Source: Sandaracinobacteroides sp041909755 (GTDB lineage Bacteria; Pseudomonadota; Alphaproteobacteria; Sphingomonadales; Sphingomonadaceae). From it: a stretch of 64,000 nt of DNA. The notes below the pieces were generated by a model. The model had not been told where the DNA came from. It did not search any database and was given only the letters and a program-made list of their open reading frames with translations. Position numbers and translations under genes: made by a program. The DNA lies in contig NZ_JAYRCW010000003.1 of assembly GCF_041909755.1 (NCBI RefSeq), positions 1-64,000 of the forward strand, in the 5' to 3' direction. This document shows, piece by piece, positions 1 through 8,184 of this stretch (position 1 is its first letter; the number at the start of each line of letters is the position of its first letter).

Positions 1-1293
1 GGCCCCGATGGTGAGGACGAAGCCCGCGATGCCCGGCAGCGTCAGCGTGGCGCCGATCCCTGTCATCACCGCGAAGATCAAGAGCGCGTTCAGCAGCAGC
101 GCGGCCACCGAATAGAGGCCGAAGCGACCGTAGGTCATCAGCATGAAGATCGCCACGAACAGCGTCGCCAGCACCGAGGCGATGGCCCCGGCGCGGATCG
201 AATCCGCCCCAAGATCCGGGCCGACGGTGCGTTCCTCGATGACTTTCAGCTCCACCGGCAGCTTGCCCGAGCGCAGCAGGATCGCCAGCTGGTTCGCGCT
301 TTCGGTGGTGAAATTGCCGGAAATGATGCCCGACCCGCCAAGGATCGGTTCATTGATGCGCGGCGCGGAAATCACCTGCCCGTCGAGGATGATGGCAAAG
401 GGCTTGCCGACATTGTCCTGCGTGGCCTTGGCGAAGCGCTTGCCGCCCACGCCGTCGAACCGGAAGGACACGACGGGCATGCCATCCTGGAAGGTCGGCT
501 GGCTGTCCACCAGCTGATCCCCTGTGATGAGCGCCCGGCGCTTCACCACCAGCACGCCGCCATCGGCGTTCGGCACCACCTGGCTGCCCGGCGGGGCGCG
601 GCCCTGTGCGGCTTCGGCGGCATCGGCGTCGGTATCGACCAGCTTGAATTCCAGCTTCGCGGTTTTCCCCAGCAGCGATTTCAGCTGTTCGGGATCCTGC
701 AGGCCCGGCACCTGCACCACGATCCGGGTTTCACCCTGGCGGATGATCGTCGGCTCGCGGGTGCCCAGTTCGTCGATCCGGCGGCGGATCACCTCCACCG
801 CCTGCGACATGGCGCGGTCCGTCTCTGCGGTGATGCCGGCGGCAGACGGGCGCACCGACACCCGGGTGGAATCCGCGAGGTTCACCTCGATGTCGCGCTG
901 GGCCGAAAGCTGCCCCACCGGCTGCGAGAGGCCGCGCATGGTTTCGACGGCGCGATCCACATCCGCCGGATTGCGCACCGAGAAGCTGACCGCCCCGTTG
1001 GCGACCGACAGGTCCATATAGGGAATGGCGCCGCCATTGGCTTCGCGCAGCCCCTGGCGGACCACTTCCTCCAGCACCTCCAGCCGCGCCTTCTTCACGT
1101 CGGCCGGGTCGGCCTCAAGCAGGATGTGGCTGCCGCCGCGCAGGTCGAGCCCCAGATTCAGCTGCTTCGACGGAACGGCGGACGGAAGCCCGGCCGCCTG
1201 TTCCTCGGACAGGAAATTGGGGGCCGCGAAGATGGCCGCCGCAAGCACGGTCAGCGCGATGGCCCAGATCTTCCAGGGCGGGAAATCAAGCAT
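1..1293 (-). CDS. secD: Protein translocase subunit SecD (C-terminus beyond window)
   Basis: SecD is the inner-membrane accessory subunit of the Sec translocon that uses the proton motive force to help exported proteins leave the channel. Reading the minus strand from the ATG at 1293 gives MLDFPPWKIWAIALTVLAA, one N-terminal membrane segment, then the periplasmic signature LNLGLDLRGGSHILLE near residues 50-65 and the region ending in GPDLGADSIRAGAIAS near residues 350-365, where the multi-pass membrane domain begins. About 431 codons are present. SecD is usually 500-600 residues, so the last membrane helices lie outside the window. yajC lies 10 bp upstream, the usual yajC-secD-secF order, so secF is expected beyond base 1. 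Confidence 0.96.
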   Translation of the reverse strand, partial: MLDFPPWKIWAIALTVLAAAIFAAPNFLSEEQAAGLPSAVPSKQLNLGLDLRGGSHILLEADPADVKKARLEVLEEVVRQGLREANGGAIPYMDLSVANGAVSFSVRNPADVDRAVETMRGLSQPVGQLSAQRDIEVNLADSTRVSVRPSAAGITAETDRAMSQAVEVIRRRIDELGTREPTIIRQGETRIVVQVPGLQDPEQLKSLLGKTAKLEFKLVDTDADAAEAAQGRAPPGSQVVPNADGGVLVVKRRALITGDQLVDSQPTFQDGMPVVSFRFDGVGGKRFAKATQDNVGKPFAIILDGQVISAPRINEPILGGSGIISGNFTTESANQLAILLRSGKLPVELKVIEERTVGPDLGADSIRAGAIASVLATLFVAIFMLMTYGRFGLYSVAALLLNALLIFAVMTGIGATLTLPGIAGFVLTIGA

Positions 1294-1303
1294 CAGGGAA
1301 AAC

Positions 1304-1657
1304 TCAGCCCTTGGCGTCGTTGGCGGCCGCAGGCGCCCCGCGCGGCGTCACGCTGGACAACGTGCCCTTCAGCGCGCGCACCTTCACCGTGGGGGCCAGC
1401 TCGATCTCCACCTCGGTGTCGGTCACCTTGGAAACCTTGCCGATCAGGCCGCCGCCCGTGACCACTTCGTCGCCCTTTTTCACGGCGTCGACCATGGCGC
1501 GGTGCTGCTTCAGCTTTTGCTGCTGCGGGCGGATGATCAGGAACCAGAAGATCAGGAACAGCGCCAGAAGCGGCAGGATCTGCATCAGCATATAGCCGAT
1601 GCCGCCCGAAGCGGCGCCGCCGGCGGCGGCCTGGGCATAGGCAGGGGTGGAGAACAT
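1304..1657 (-). CDS. yajC: Preprotein translocase subunit YajC
   Basis: YajC is a small single-pass membrane protein that associates with SecDF in the SecDF-YajC complex. The 117-residue product has one membrane helix at about residues 23-42 (ILPLLALFLIFWFLII), followed directly by the family hallmark RPQQQKLKQH and then a cytoplasmic domain with KKGDEVVTGGGLIGKV, typical of YajC. The length is normal. It is the first gene of the leftward yajC-secD unit. The gene on its other side (1777, plus strand) is divergent, so the promoter should lie in the 119 bp between them. Confidence 0.96.
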   Translation of the reverse strand: MFSTPAYAQAAAGGAASGGIGYMLMQILPLLALFLIFWFLIIRPQQQKLKQHRAMVDAVKKGDEVVTGGGLIGKVSKVTDTEVEIELAPTVKVRALKGTLSSVTPRGAPAAANDAKG

Positions 1658-1776
1658 TTCGGTCTGACCCTCGTCAACAAAACGTCTGTGAAACGTCGGG
1701 GGAAAATCTCAAGTGGCCGCGCTTACACGCGCAGACACGGTTTTTCAAATGGGTCGCCGCCCGCTACAGGCAAGGC

Positions 1777-2577
1777 ATGCCAGATGAAATCGCGCTGAGC
1801 CTGTTGCAGATTGCCCACAGCCTTGAACGGCTGGCCCCGCCGCCTGCGCCCGAAGCCGATCCGGCGACGGGCGCCGCCTTCCGCTGGGACGGCCGGCTGC
1901 TGCATGCGGTGCCGCGGCTGAACGCCCTGCCGCTGGCGCGGTTCGCGGGCGTGGACAGCCAGATCGCGGCGCTTCGGCAGAATGTGGCTGCGCTGGCGAA
2001 GGGCCTGCCATCGCACGACATGCTGCTGTGGGGCAGCCGGGGAATGGGGAAATCGGCCCTTGTCCGCGCCGTCGCGGCTGCCGAGGGCGTGGCGCTGGTG
2101 GAAGCCGCCGGCGACGCGCTGGCAACGCTGCCGGTGCTGTTCACCCGGCTGGAGGCGGCCGGCCGGCCCTTCCTGCTGTATGTCGATGATCTCGCCTTCG
2201 CCTCGGCGGACCCGCAGGTGCGGATCCTGCGCTCCCTGCTGGATGGCGGCGTCGCGGAACGACCCGCGAATGTCCGCCTCGCAGTCACCTCCAACCACCG
2301 TCATCTGGTGGAACGCAGCCACGAGGACAGCCGGCATGGGCGGGATTCCGCCGACGACCAGCTGGCGCTGGTGGACCGGTTTGGCCTGATCCTGGGCTTT
2401 CATGTGCCCGACCAGGCGACCTGGTTGGAGATGGTGCGCCGCCATCTGGATGCCGAGGGCCTGCCGCTGGACGAGGCCGAGGCGATCGCCTTCGCGCTGG
2501 CGCGCGGCGGGCGTTCTGGCCGCACGGCCTGGCATTATCGCACCGAACTGCTGACCCGGCGGGCGGCTCGTCAATAG
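1777..2577 (+). CDS. DUF815-family AAA+ ATPase
   Basis: This 266-residue protein is a P-loop ATPase of the DUF815 group. GSRGMGKS (about residues 87-94) is the Walker A motif, FLLYVDDLAF (about 130-139) the Walker B, and LAVTSNHRHLV fits a sensor-1 segment. The family's cellular role is not established. Members are widespread in proteobacteria and I recall them often near yajC/secDF in alphaproteobacteria, as here, where it is divergent from yajC. The start ATG follows a CAAGGC stretch that gives only a weak ribosome-binding site. The length and motif order look complete. Confidence 0.85.
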   Translation: MPDEIALSLLQIAHSLERLAPPPAPEADPATGAAFRWDGRLLHAVPRLNALPLARFAGVDSQIAALRQNVAALAKGLPSHDMLLWGSRGMGKSALVRAVAAAEGVALVEAAGDALATLPVLFTRLEAAGRPFLLYVDDLAFASADPQVRILRSLLDGGVAERPANVRLAVTSNHRHLVERSHEDSRHGRDSADDQLALVDRFGLILGFHVPDQATWLEMVRRHLDAEGLPLDEAEAIAFALARGGRSGRTAWHYRTELLTRRAARQ

Positions 2578-2586
2578 GGCTTGTTT

Positions 2587-2628
2587 TTGCGATCAATTCG
2601 CAATAACTTTTCTGCGACTCATTCGCAG
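2587..2628 (+). promoter_or_regulatory. Two perfect 17-bp inverted repeats, possible Fur/Irr-like operator pair
   Basis: Two dyads of the same architecture lie in the 60-bp gap before the gene at 2638. TTGCGA-5nt-TCGCAA is at 2587-2603 and CTGCGA-5nt-TCGCAG at 2612-2628, with centres 25 bp apart. All six arm bases match perfectly in each. The GCGA...TCGC core with a short AT-richer spacer resembles iron-responsive (Fur-type) boxes I associate with sphingomonads, but the regulator is inferred. The second dyad ends 9 bp before the start codon and partly overlaps the ribosome-binding region, so binding there would be repressive. Confidence 0.6.
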
Positions 2629-2637
2629 GAGAGACCC

Positions 2638-3042
2638 ATGCGGTTCATGCTGTCCGCCGCCACCTTCATGCCGCCGCCCGTCACGGCCTTGCCGGAAGAC
2701 GCCCGCATCCAGCTGAAGGCGGCGCGCATGTGGGTGATGCTGGCCCGCCATCAGCGCAACCCGAAGCCGGTGATCGCGGCCTTGCTGGGGGACAGCACGC
2801 CCGCCTTCTGCACCCTGATGGAAGGCGTGGTGACGGCCTGGCCCGACGCCTTCACCACCTTCCCGCCCTGCGCCAGCCAGCTTTCGCCCGACGAGGCGAC
2901 CTTCCTGGACCTTCTGGCCCATGCCGGCGACGGCGACGAGGCGGGCGCCCACTTGCTGATGCTGGATCTGCTGCCCGCGACGGACCGGCAGCGGCTGTGG
3001 CAGGCAGCGACCCGCGCCGTGCCGGCAGGGTTCGCCTTCTGA
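2638..3042 (+). CDS. Conserved hypothetical protein behind a double operator
   Basis: I do not recognise a named family. The ATG at 2638 is preferred over a TTG at 2581 because it has a good GGAGAG ribosome-binding site 5-6 bp upstream, and the TTG frame would put the two dyads inside coding sequence. The product is 134 residues, mostly helical by composition, with no signal peptide or membrane segment. A tract rich in Ala, Leu and Arg (residues about 20-50) is followed by an acidic region containing LSPDEATFLDLLAHAGDGDEA. The only functional clue is the paired operator directly upstream, suggesting expression controlled by a metal or another ligand. Confidence 0.7.
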   Translation: MRFMLSAATFMPPPVTALPEDARIQLKAARMWVMLARHQRNPKPVIAALLGDSTPAFCTLMEGVVTAWPDAFTTFPPCASQLSPDEATFLDLLAHAGDGDEAGAHLLMLDLLPATDRQRLWQAATRAVPAGFAF

Positions 3043-3060
3043 TCCCGGCCCGGGCGAAGG

Positions 3061-3081
3061 CCGGCGGCCCGCAGCCGCCGG
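3061..3081. terminator. Hairpin between convergent genes
   Basis: CCGGCGGC-5nt-GCCGCCGG is a perfect 8-bp stem in the 58-bp gap between the converging genes ending at 3042 and 3101. It has no T-tract, so termination is inferred from position only. Confidence 0.4.
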
Positions 3082-3100
3082 TCCACCGCATATCCCCGCG

Positions 3101-4276
3101 CTATCGTTTGCCGCCGAACAGCTGCCGGCCGGCAAGATCCAGCAGAATTTCCTCGCTGCCGCCGCCGATCGCGTTCACCCGCACCTCGCGATAGATGCGC
3201 TCCACCCTGGATCCGCGCAGGAAACTGGCCCCGCCCAGCACCTGCGCGGCTTCGCGGGCCACGGCTTCCAGCGTGCGCGTCGCCTGCACCTTCAGCATGG
3301 CATAGCTGGCGGGCTCTCCGGTGCCCTGCCGGTGCTGGTGCGCCAGCAGGTCCACCCAGGCCTGCGTCGCTTCGATCTGGCGGACGAGATCGGCGAGCTT
3401 GATGCGGATCGACTGGTGCTGCATCAGCGGCTTGCCGAACGTCTCCCGCTCCAGCGCCCAGTCCACCGCTTCCTGAAGCGCCACCCGCGCCATCGACATG
3501 CAGCCCTGCGCCATGCCCAGCCGCTCGCTGTTGAAGTTGCGCATGATGCCCAGAAAGCCGGCGTTTTCCGGACCGATCAGGTTCTCGGCAGGCACCTCGA
3601 CATCCTGGAAATAGAGCGCGGCCGTGTCGGAACAGTGCCAGCCCATCTTTTCCAGCCGTGTGCGCGAAACGCCGGGCCGGTCCGCTTCGATCAGCAGCAG
3701 CGAGATGCCGCCCATGCCCGATCCGCCGGTGCGCACCGCGACCGTCAGGTAATCGGCCCGCATGGCGGAGGTGATGAACATCTTGGAGCCGTTGACGACA
3801 TAGGCCCCACCGCGCCGCTCTGCGCGGGTGCGGATGTTCGCCACGTCGGATCCGGCGCCCGGTTCGGTGATGGCAAGGCTGATGATCTTCTCGCCGCTGA
3901 GCACCGCCGGCGCGATGCGCTGCTTCATCGCATCCGATCCCATCGCCAGAATCGGCGGCAGGCCGATGCCGTGCGTCATCAGACTGGCGCCCAGCCCGCC
4001 CGCGCCGGGGGCCGACAGCTCTTCCGTCTGCACCAGCGAGTGGAAGATGTCGAAGCCGTCGGAATGGCCGCCGAATTCCTCTGGGTATCCCAACCCCAGC
4101 ACGCCGGCCTCGGCCGCCTTGCGGTGGAGTTCGCGCGGCAGTTCGCCATCGCGCTCCCACTGGTCGATGTGGGGATCCACCTCTCGCGAGACGAAGGCGC
4201 GCACGCTTTCCGCCACGGCCTGATGGGTTTCATCATAGAAAGGCGATTTCGCCCGCCAGCGTTCGAACAGTCGCAT
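3101..4276 (-). CDS. Acyl-CoA dehydrogenase family protein
   Basis: This is an FAD-dependent acyl-CoA dehydrogenase, which introduces the alpha-beta double bond in acyl-CoA thioesters and passes electrons to ETF. The 391-residue product shows the usual order: an N-terminal helical domain; AITEPGAGSDVANI and VNGSKMFITSA in the middle beta domain; LGMAQGCMSMA and QVLGGASFLRG in the C-terminal helical domain. The segment NAIGGGSEEI sits where medium-chain enzymes have their catalytic Glu (YEGT). The Glu is absent there, as in isovaleryl- and long-chain-type enzymes whose base lies on another helix. I chose the ATG at 4276 over an upstream one at 4297 because GAGGAG precedes it at proper spacing. 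Substrate unknown. Confidence 0.93.
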   Translation of the reverse strand: MRLFERWRAKSPFYDETHQAVAESVRAFVSREVDPHIDQWERDGELPRELHRKAAEAGVLGLGYPEEFGGHSDGFDIFHSLVQTEELSAPGAGGLGASLMTHGIGLPPILAMGSDAMKQRIAPAVLSGEKIISLAITEPGAGSDVANIRTRAERRGGAYVVNGSKMFITSAMRADYLTVAVRTGGSGMGGISLLLIEADRPGVSRTRLEKMGWHCSDTAALYFQDVEVPAENLIGPENAGFLGIMRNFNSERLGMAQGCMSMARVALQEAVDWALERETFGKPLMQHQSIRIKLADLVRQIEATQAWVDLLAHQHRQGTGEPASYAMLKVQATRTLEAVAREAAQVLGGASFLRGSRVERIYREVRVNAIGGGSEEILLDLAGRQLFGGKR

Positions 4277-4329
4277 TGCATTCTCCTCGGCCTGCACGCT
4301 AGCAATCAGCCATTGAGGGGAAATAGCTG

Positions 4330-6387
4330 ATGAAAATCCTTGTCGCCGCGCTTCTTGCCGCCACCGCCGCTCCGGCGGTCGCCCAACCGGCCACGCCGTT
4401 CCAGGCAGCCGACATCTATGATCTTGCCATGGTGACGGGGCCGCTTGTCTCCCCGGACGGGTCGCGGGTGCTTTACCAGCGCACCACGTTCGACCGAGGG
4501 CTGGACCGGCGGATGAACGAGCTGTGGCTCGCCCATCTGGACCCGTCGGGCAAGATCATCGACAGGCGGCTGCTGGTCGCGCGCGATGTGGGGCCGCGGC
4601 AGGCGCAATGGTCCCCCGATGGCAGCCGGATCGCCTATGTCGCGCAGGCGCTGGGCAAGGCGCAGATCCATGTGCTGGCGCTGGCCGACGGCGTGGGCCG
4701 CGCCATCACCACCGGCGAAACGGCGCCGTCGCAGATCCGCTGGTCCCCCGATGGGCGGCGCATCGCCTATGTCGGCCGGATCGAGGCGAAGCCTGCCAGC
4801 ATCAAGGGCATGCCGGACAAGCCCAAGGGCACGGAAAGCGCGCCCGACGCCAAGATCATCGACGACCTGTTCTGGCGGGCGGACGGCGCGGGCGAGATCA
4901 AGCCCGGCGCGACGCACCTGTTCGTGGCCGACGCGGCGACCGGCGCGATCACCCAGCTGACCGTGGGGGAGAAGGACCAGGTGAACGACGACGGGGGCAT
5001 CGCCTGGACGGCCGACGGCCGCGCCATCGTCGCACCCTTCGGCAAGGACCCGGTGAACGGCCCGCGCGAGATCGACCTCTATCTCTATGAGGCAAAGGTC
5101 GGCGACGGCGGCAAGGTCTGGCCGGCGGTGCAGTTGACCAGCCGGCCGGGCAGCGAATATGCGCCCGAAGTCTCGCCCGACGGGAAGACGGTCGCCTTCC
5201 TCGGCACGCCGGCCTCCGACCAGTTCTATGACATGCCGGAACTGTGGACGACGGGGGCGACGCCGGGCGGCGTGATCACCCACCTTTCAAAGGCGCTGGA
5301 CCGCCCTGTCGCCGGCATGGACTGGGCGGCCGATGGGCGCAGCCTGACCATCCTCTACAATGACGAAGGCACCCAGCGCGTCGCCCGCGTCGACGCCGCG
5401 TCGGGCGCGACCACAATCCTTGTGCCGTCCGTCGGCGGCACGCGGCTCTATCTGCCCTCGTCCGGCGGGCAGGCGAGCTGCGTGGCCGATCTGTGCGCCT
5501 TCACCAGCGCCCATACCGACCGGCCCGCCGGGCTGGGCATCGCGCGCGGAACCGTCCAGACGGACCTGCTGGACGTGAACGCCCAGTGGGCCGCAACCCG
5601 CAGGGCCGCGCGCATCGAGGAAATCAATGTCGCCTCCCGCGCGGACGGCAAGCGGGTGCAGGGCTGGATCGCCTTCCCGCCGGACTTCGACGCGAAGAAG
5701 AAATATCCGATCATCCTCGACATCCATGGCGGCCCCAACAGCGATTACGGCCCCTTCTTCTCGGTGACGCATGCCCTGTATGCCGCCGCCGGCTATCTGG
5801 TGCTTTATACCAATCCGCGCGGATCGATCGGCTATGGCAACGCCTTCGCCAACGCGATCACCAATGCCTATCCGGGGCAGGACCATGACGACCTGATGAC
5901 CATGGTGGATGAGCTGGCGAATCGCCCCTATGCGGATGCGCGGAACCTGTTCATCGGCGGCGGATCGGGTGGCGGCGTGCTGACGCTGTGGGCGATCGGG
6001 AAAGAGCCGGACAAGTTCCGCGCCGCCGTCGCCCTGCGCCCCGTGGTGGACTGGACGAACCAGGTGACGACGTCCGACGGGACCTCCTTCTTCATGAAGC
6101 ACTGGATGGGGGCCACGCCCTGGGACAAGCCCGAGCTTTATTTCAGCCGCTCCCCCTTCAGCCTGGCGGGGCAGATCCGGACGCCGACGCTGCTGATCAC
6201 CGGGGAAAGCGACTTCCGCACCCCCATCGCCCAGACGGAGCAGATGTTCGGCGCGCTGAAGCTGCGCGGCGTGGATGCAGAGATGATCCGGCTGCCGGGC
6301 GCCGGGCACGGCATGGGGCGGCCCAGCCAGTGGCTGCAATCCATCCTGGCGCCCATCGACTGGTTCAACGAGCGTAAGGCGAAGTAG
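4330..6387 (+). CDS. Secreted S9-family (prolyl oligopeptidase-like) peptidase
   Basis: An exported serine peptidase of 685 residues. Residues 1-19 (ending in APAVAQ) form a clear signal peptide, so it acts in the periplasm or outside. Residues about 25-420 form a TolB/WD40-like propeller with repeated SPDGSRVLY, WSPDGSRIAYV, WSPDGRRIAYV and SPDGKTVAFL motifs. The C-terminal alpha/beta-hydrolase domain carries the triad Ser546 (GGGSGGG), Asp628 (GESDFRTP) and His660 (GAGHGMG). This is the architecture of S9C acylaminoacyl-peptidase/DPP-like enzymes. It starts 53 bp from the divergent acyl-CoA dehydrogenase. The exact peptide preference cannot be read from sequence. Confidence 0.94.
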   Translation: MKILVAALLAATAAPAVAQPATPFQAADIYDLAMVTGPLVSPDGSRVLYQRTTFDRGLDRRMNELWLAHLDPSGKIIDRRLLVARDVGPRQAQWSPDGSRIAYVAQALGKAQIHVLALADGVGRAITTGETAPSQIRWSPDGRRIAYVGRIEAKPASIKGMPDKPKGTESAPDAKIIDDLFWRADGAGEIKPGATHLFVADAATGAITQLTVGEKDQVNDDGGIAWTADGRAIVAPFGKDPVNGPREIDLYLYEAKVGDGGKVWPAVQLTSRPGSEYAPEVSPDGKTVAFLGTPASDQFYDMPELWTTGATPGGVITHLSKALDRPVAGMDWAADGRSLTILYNDEGTQRVARVDAASGATTILVPSVGGTRLYLPSSGGQASCVADLCAFTSAHTDRPAGLGIARGTVQTDLLDVNAQWAATRRAARIEEINVASRADGKRVQGWIAFPPDFDAKKKYPIILDIHGGPNSDYGPFFSVTHALYAAAGYLVLYTNPRGSIGYGNAFANAITNAYPGQDHDDLMTMVDELANRPYADARNLFIGGGSGGGVLTLWAIGKEPDKFRAAVALRPVVDWTNQVTTSDGTSFFMKHWMGATPWDKPELYFSRSPFSLAGQIRTPTLLITGESDFRTPIAQTEQMFGALKLRGVDAEMIRLPGAGHGMGRPSQWLQSILAPIDWFNERKAK

Positions 6388-6411
6388 CGGCGCGAAGAAG
6401 CGGCGCGGGCG

Positions 6412-6435
6412 GGCGGCGCGCTGCGGCGCGCCGCC
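6412..6435. terminator. GC hairpin between convergent genes
   Basis: A perfect 10-bp stem, GGCGGCGCGC-TGCG-GCGCGCCGCC, lies in the 59-bp gap between the S9 peptidase (plus) and the bactofilin (minus). There is no T-run, so a bidirectional terminator is inferred from strength and position. Confidence 0.5.
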
Positions 6436-6446
6436 GAATTCCGGCG

Positions 6447-6878
6447 TCAGTTGCTGGCGACCAGCTCCACCTTGGGTGCGGCGGCTGCGCGCGGGCTGAA
6501 GCGGCCGTCCACCTGCCCGCCGGGCTCGATCGTCAGCTTGTCATAGCTGACGTCGCCGGTGATGCGGGCGCTGGCCTGGATCACCAGATCCTTGGCGTCG
6601 ATCGACCCTTCCACCGTGCCGGCCAGCCGCGCGGTATCGGCCCTGACGGCACCCCGGATCACGCTGCCCGCGCCCTGAACGAGGCTGGCGCAGCTGACAT
6701 CGCCGTTCACCCGGCCATCGAGGTGCAGGTCCACCCCGGCGCTGATATTGCCGTCGATGGTGACGTCGGCGCCCAGCACGGAGAAGGAGCCGCCCTGCCC
6801 TGCCCGGCCCTGCGCCCTAGACGGTTGCGTCACGGCCTGAGACTCGCTCGCGGGCGTCTGCCTTGACTTCGAGAACAT
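6447..6878 (-). CDS. Bactofilin (polymer-forming cytoskeletal protein)
   Basis: Bactofilins are beta-helical proteins that self-assemble into filaments and position cell-wall enzymes. The 143-residue product has a short disordered N-terminus, then regularly spaced short beta repeats: VTIDGNISAGVDLHLDGRV, then GDVSCASLVQGAGSVIRGAV, then GTVEGSIDAKDLVIQASARI, ending in a Pro/Ala tail. This is the bactofilin core at normal length. Its start lies 62 bp inside the 3' end of the M23 peptidase gene, in another frame. That is an unusually long overlap for such a pair and implies translational coupling. Peptidase-bactofilin pairs are known from Caulobacter (LmdC/BacA) and Helicobacter (Csd1/CcmA), where they set cell shape. 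Confidence 0.93.
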   Translation of the reverse strand: MFSKSRQTPASESQAVTQPSRAQGRAGQGGSFSVLGADVTIDGNISAGVDLHLDGRVNGDVSCASLVQGAGSVIRGAVRADTARLAGTVEGSIDAKDLVIQASARITGDVSYDKLTIEPGGQVDGRFSPRAAAAPKVELVASN

Positions 6879-7998
6879 GGGGGTTCGCCTCCAGGAAACG
6901 ACGGGGATTGACGGCGGCGCCGTTCACCCGGACTTCGAAATGCAGGTGGGTGCCGGTGGACCGGCCGGTGGAGCCCATGCGGGCAATGGTGTCGCCGGAG
7001 TCCACCCTGTCGCCCACGCGGGCGGCAAAGCCGGCCAGGTGGGCATAGCGGGTGAGCAGGCCGTGGCCATGATCGACCTCCACCACATTGCCATAGCCGG
7101 ATTTCACGCCGACGAAGCTGACGCGGCCGGGGGCCGCCGAGCGGATCGGGCTGCCGTGAGGGCCGCGGAAATCGATGCCCGCATGCATGGCGCGCTGGCC
7201 GTTGAAGGGGTCATAGCGGGTGCCGAAGCCACTCGTCGTCTGCATGCCGACGGCCGGGCTTCCGGACGGCAGCGCGACAATCAGCGATTCCACCTGCTCC
7301 ATCCTGAGCAGCGTCGCCTCCAGCCGCTTCAGCGCCGGATCGGTCGGCGCGTCCTCGCGCTTCGCGCGCCAGGGCAGGAAAGGCCCGCCCTGCGCCAGCC
7401 GGGCGCGGGGTTGCAGGCCGACGGCCAGCAGCGCGGCTTCGGCGCGCGCGGTGCGGCGGGCGGCAGCCTGCGTCATCGCGGCCACCAGCCTGTCCTGCCG
7501 GGCATCCATCAGCTTCACGCGCCGGGCAGGATCGGCGGCGGGCTGCTGCAGGGCGGCCGGCTGCGCAACGGCGGCGGGCGGGGCCGGGCTGGCCGCGGCC
7601 GGGGCATCCTCCAGCGCGCGCGCCGCCTCTGGATCATCGCCGAAATGGGATTTGAACAGGCTTTCCAGCTGCTGCTGGCGGGATTCCACGTCGCGGGCGA
7701 TCTGTTCGGCGCTGCGCCGTTCTGCCGCGACCCGCACTTCGGCCTGCGCCAGCGCGGCGGCCCGATCGGCCATGTCGCGGTTCTGCCAGCTCGTCCAGGC
7801 CTGCCAGCCGATCAGGCCGGCGGTGCCGGCAAGCCACAGCCCGGCCGCGCCCAGCGCGAGACCGGCGGCCTTGCGCTGCACCCCGGCGCCAAGGCGCAAG
7901 TAGCGCACATGGCCCTCCGTCCGCACGATCAGTTCATGATCGCGAAACAGCTTGTTCCATCGGCCGGAGAGTGAACTCCAGCTGGCGAGCACTGGCAC
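6817..7998 (-). CDS. M23 (LytM-type) metallopeptidase, bactofilin partner
   Basis: A membrane-anchored murein endopeptidase. It has a short cytoplasmic N-terminus, one membrane helix at about residues 46-66 (GLALGAAGLWLAGTAGLIGW), a coiled-coil/Ala-rich linker to about residue 240, and a C-terminal M23 domain. HAGIDFRG and HLHFEVRVNG supply the zinc ligands and catalytic His, with YGNVVEVDHGHGLLTRYAHL between them. All M23 active-site motifs are intact, so it should be enzymatically active. The start is a GTG at 7998 with a poor ribosome-binding site, so the start is uncertain by some residues. It overlaps the bactofilin gene by 62 bp. The upstream region holds four GANTC sites (8076-8116), pointing to CcrM/GcrA-linked cell-cycle control. 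Confidence 0.9.
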   Translation of the reverse strand: MPVLASWSSLSGRWNKLFRDHELIVRTEGHVRYLRLGAGVQRKAAGLALGAAGLWLAGTAGLIGWQAWTSWQNRDMADRAAALAQAEVRVAAERRSAEQIARDVESRQQQLESLFKSHFGDDPEAARALEDAPAAASPAPPAAVAQPAALQQPAADPARRVKLMDARQDRLVAAMTQAAARRTARAEAALLAVGLQPRARLAQGGPFLPWRAKREDAPTDPALKRLEATLLRMEQVESLIVALPSGSPAVGMQTTSGFGTRYDPFNGQRAMHAGIDFRGPHGSPIRSAAPGRVSFVGVKSGYGNVVEVDHGHGLLTRYAHLAGFAARVGDRVDSGDTIARMGSTGRSTGTHLHFEVRVNGAAVNPRRFLEANPHVLEVKADARERVSGRDATV

Positions 7999-8075
7999 TG
8001 AGGTTGGTGACCCTTGGACTTGTCTGGTTGATCCGCCCTGTGTGCGCCGACCTAGCAGCGCGCCCCCGCCGCTCC

Positions 8076-8116
8076 GACTCAGCGCGCGCGAATCCGTGAC
8101 GAGTCGAAAGAGATTC
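8076..8116 (-). promoter_or_regulatory. Cluster of four GANTC (CcrM) sites upstream of the M23/bactofilin operon
   Basis: GACTC at 8076, GAATC at 8090, GAGTC at 8101 and GATTC at 8112 all lie within 41 bp in the gap between msrA and the M23 gene. GANTC is the target of CcrM, whose gene is also in this window. At random GANTC occurs once per about 256 bp, and in GC-rich alphaproteobacterial genomes it tends to be rarer. The cluster is 78-118 bp upstream of the GTG start, a normal promoter distance. Methylation-sensitive transcription is inferred. Confidence 0.6.
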
Positions 8117-8184
8117 GCGACGAGCGGCGGGAATGGCCGCCCGACTTCATCCGAAGGTCATGAACATGGCCGAACGCGGGTGGT

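Noticed and set aside
2751..4160. 469-residue minus-strand frame over the acyl-CoA dehydrogenase
   Set aside because: It is another frame of the same strand as the real gene and lacks any motif; a by-product of high GC content.
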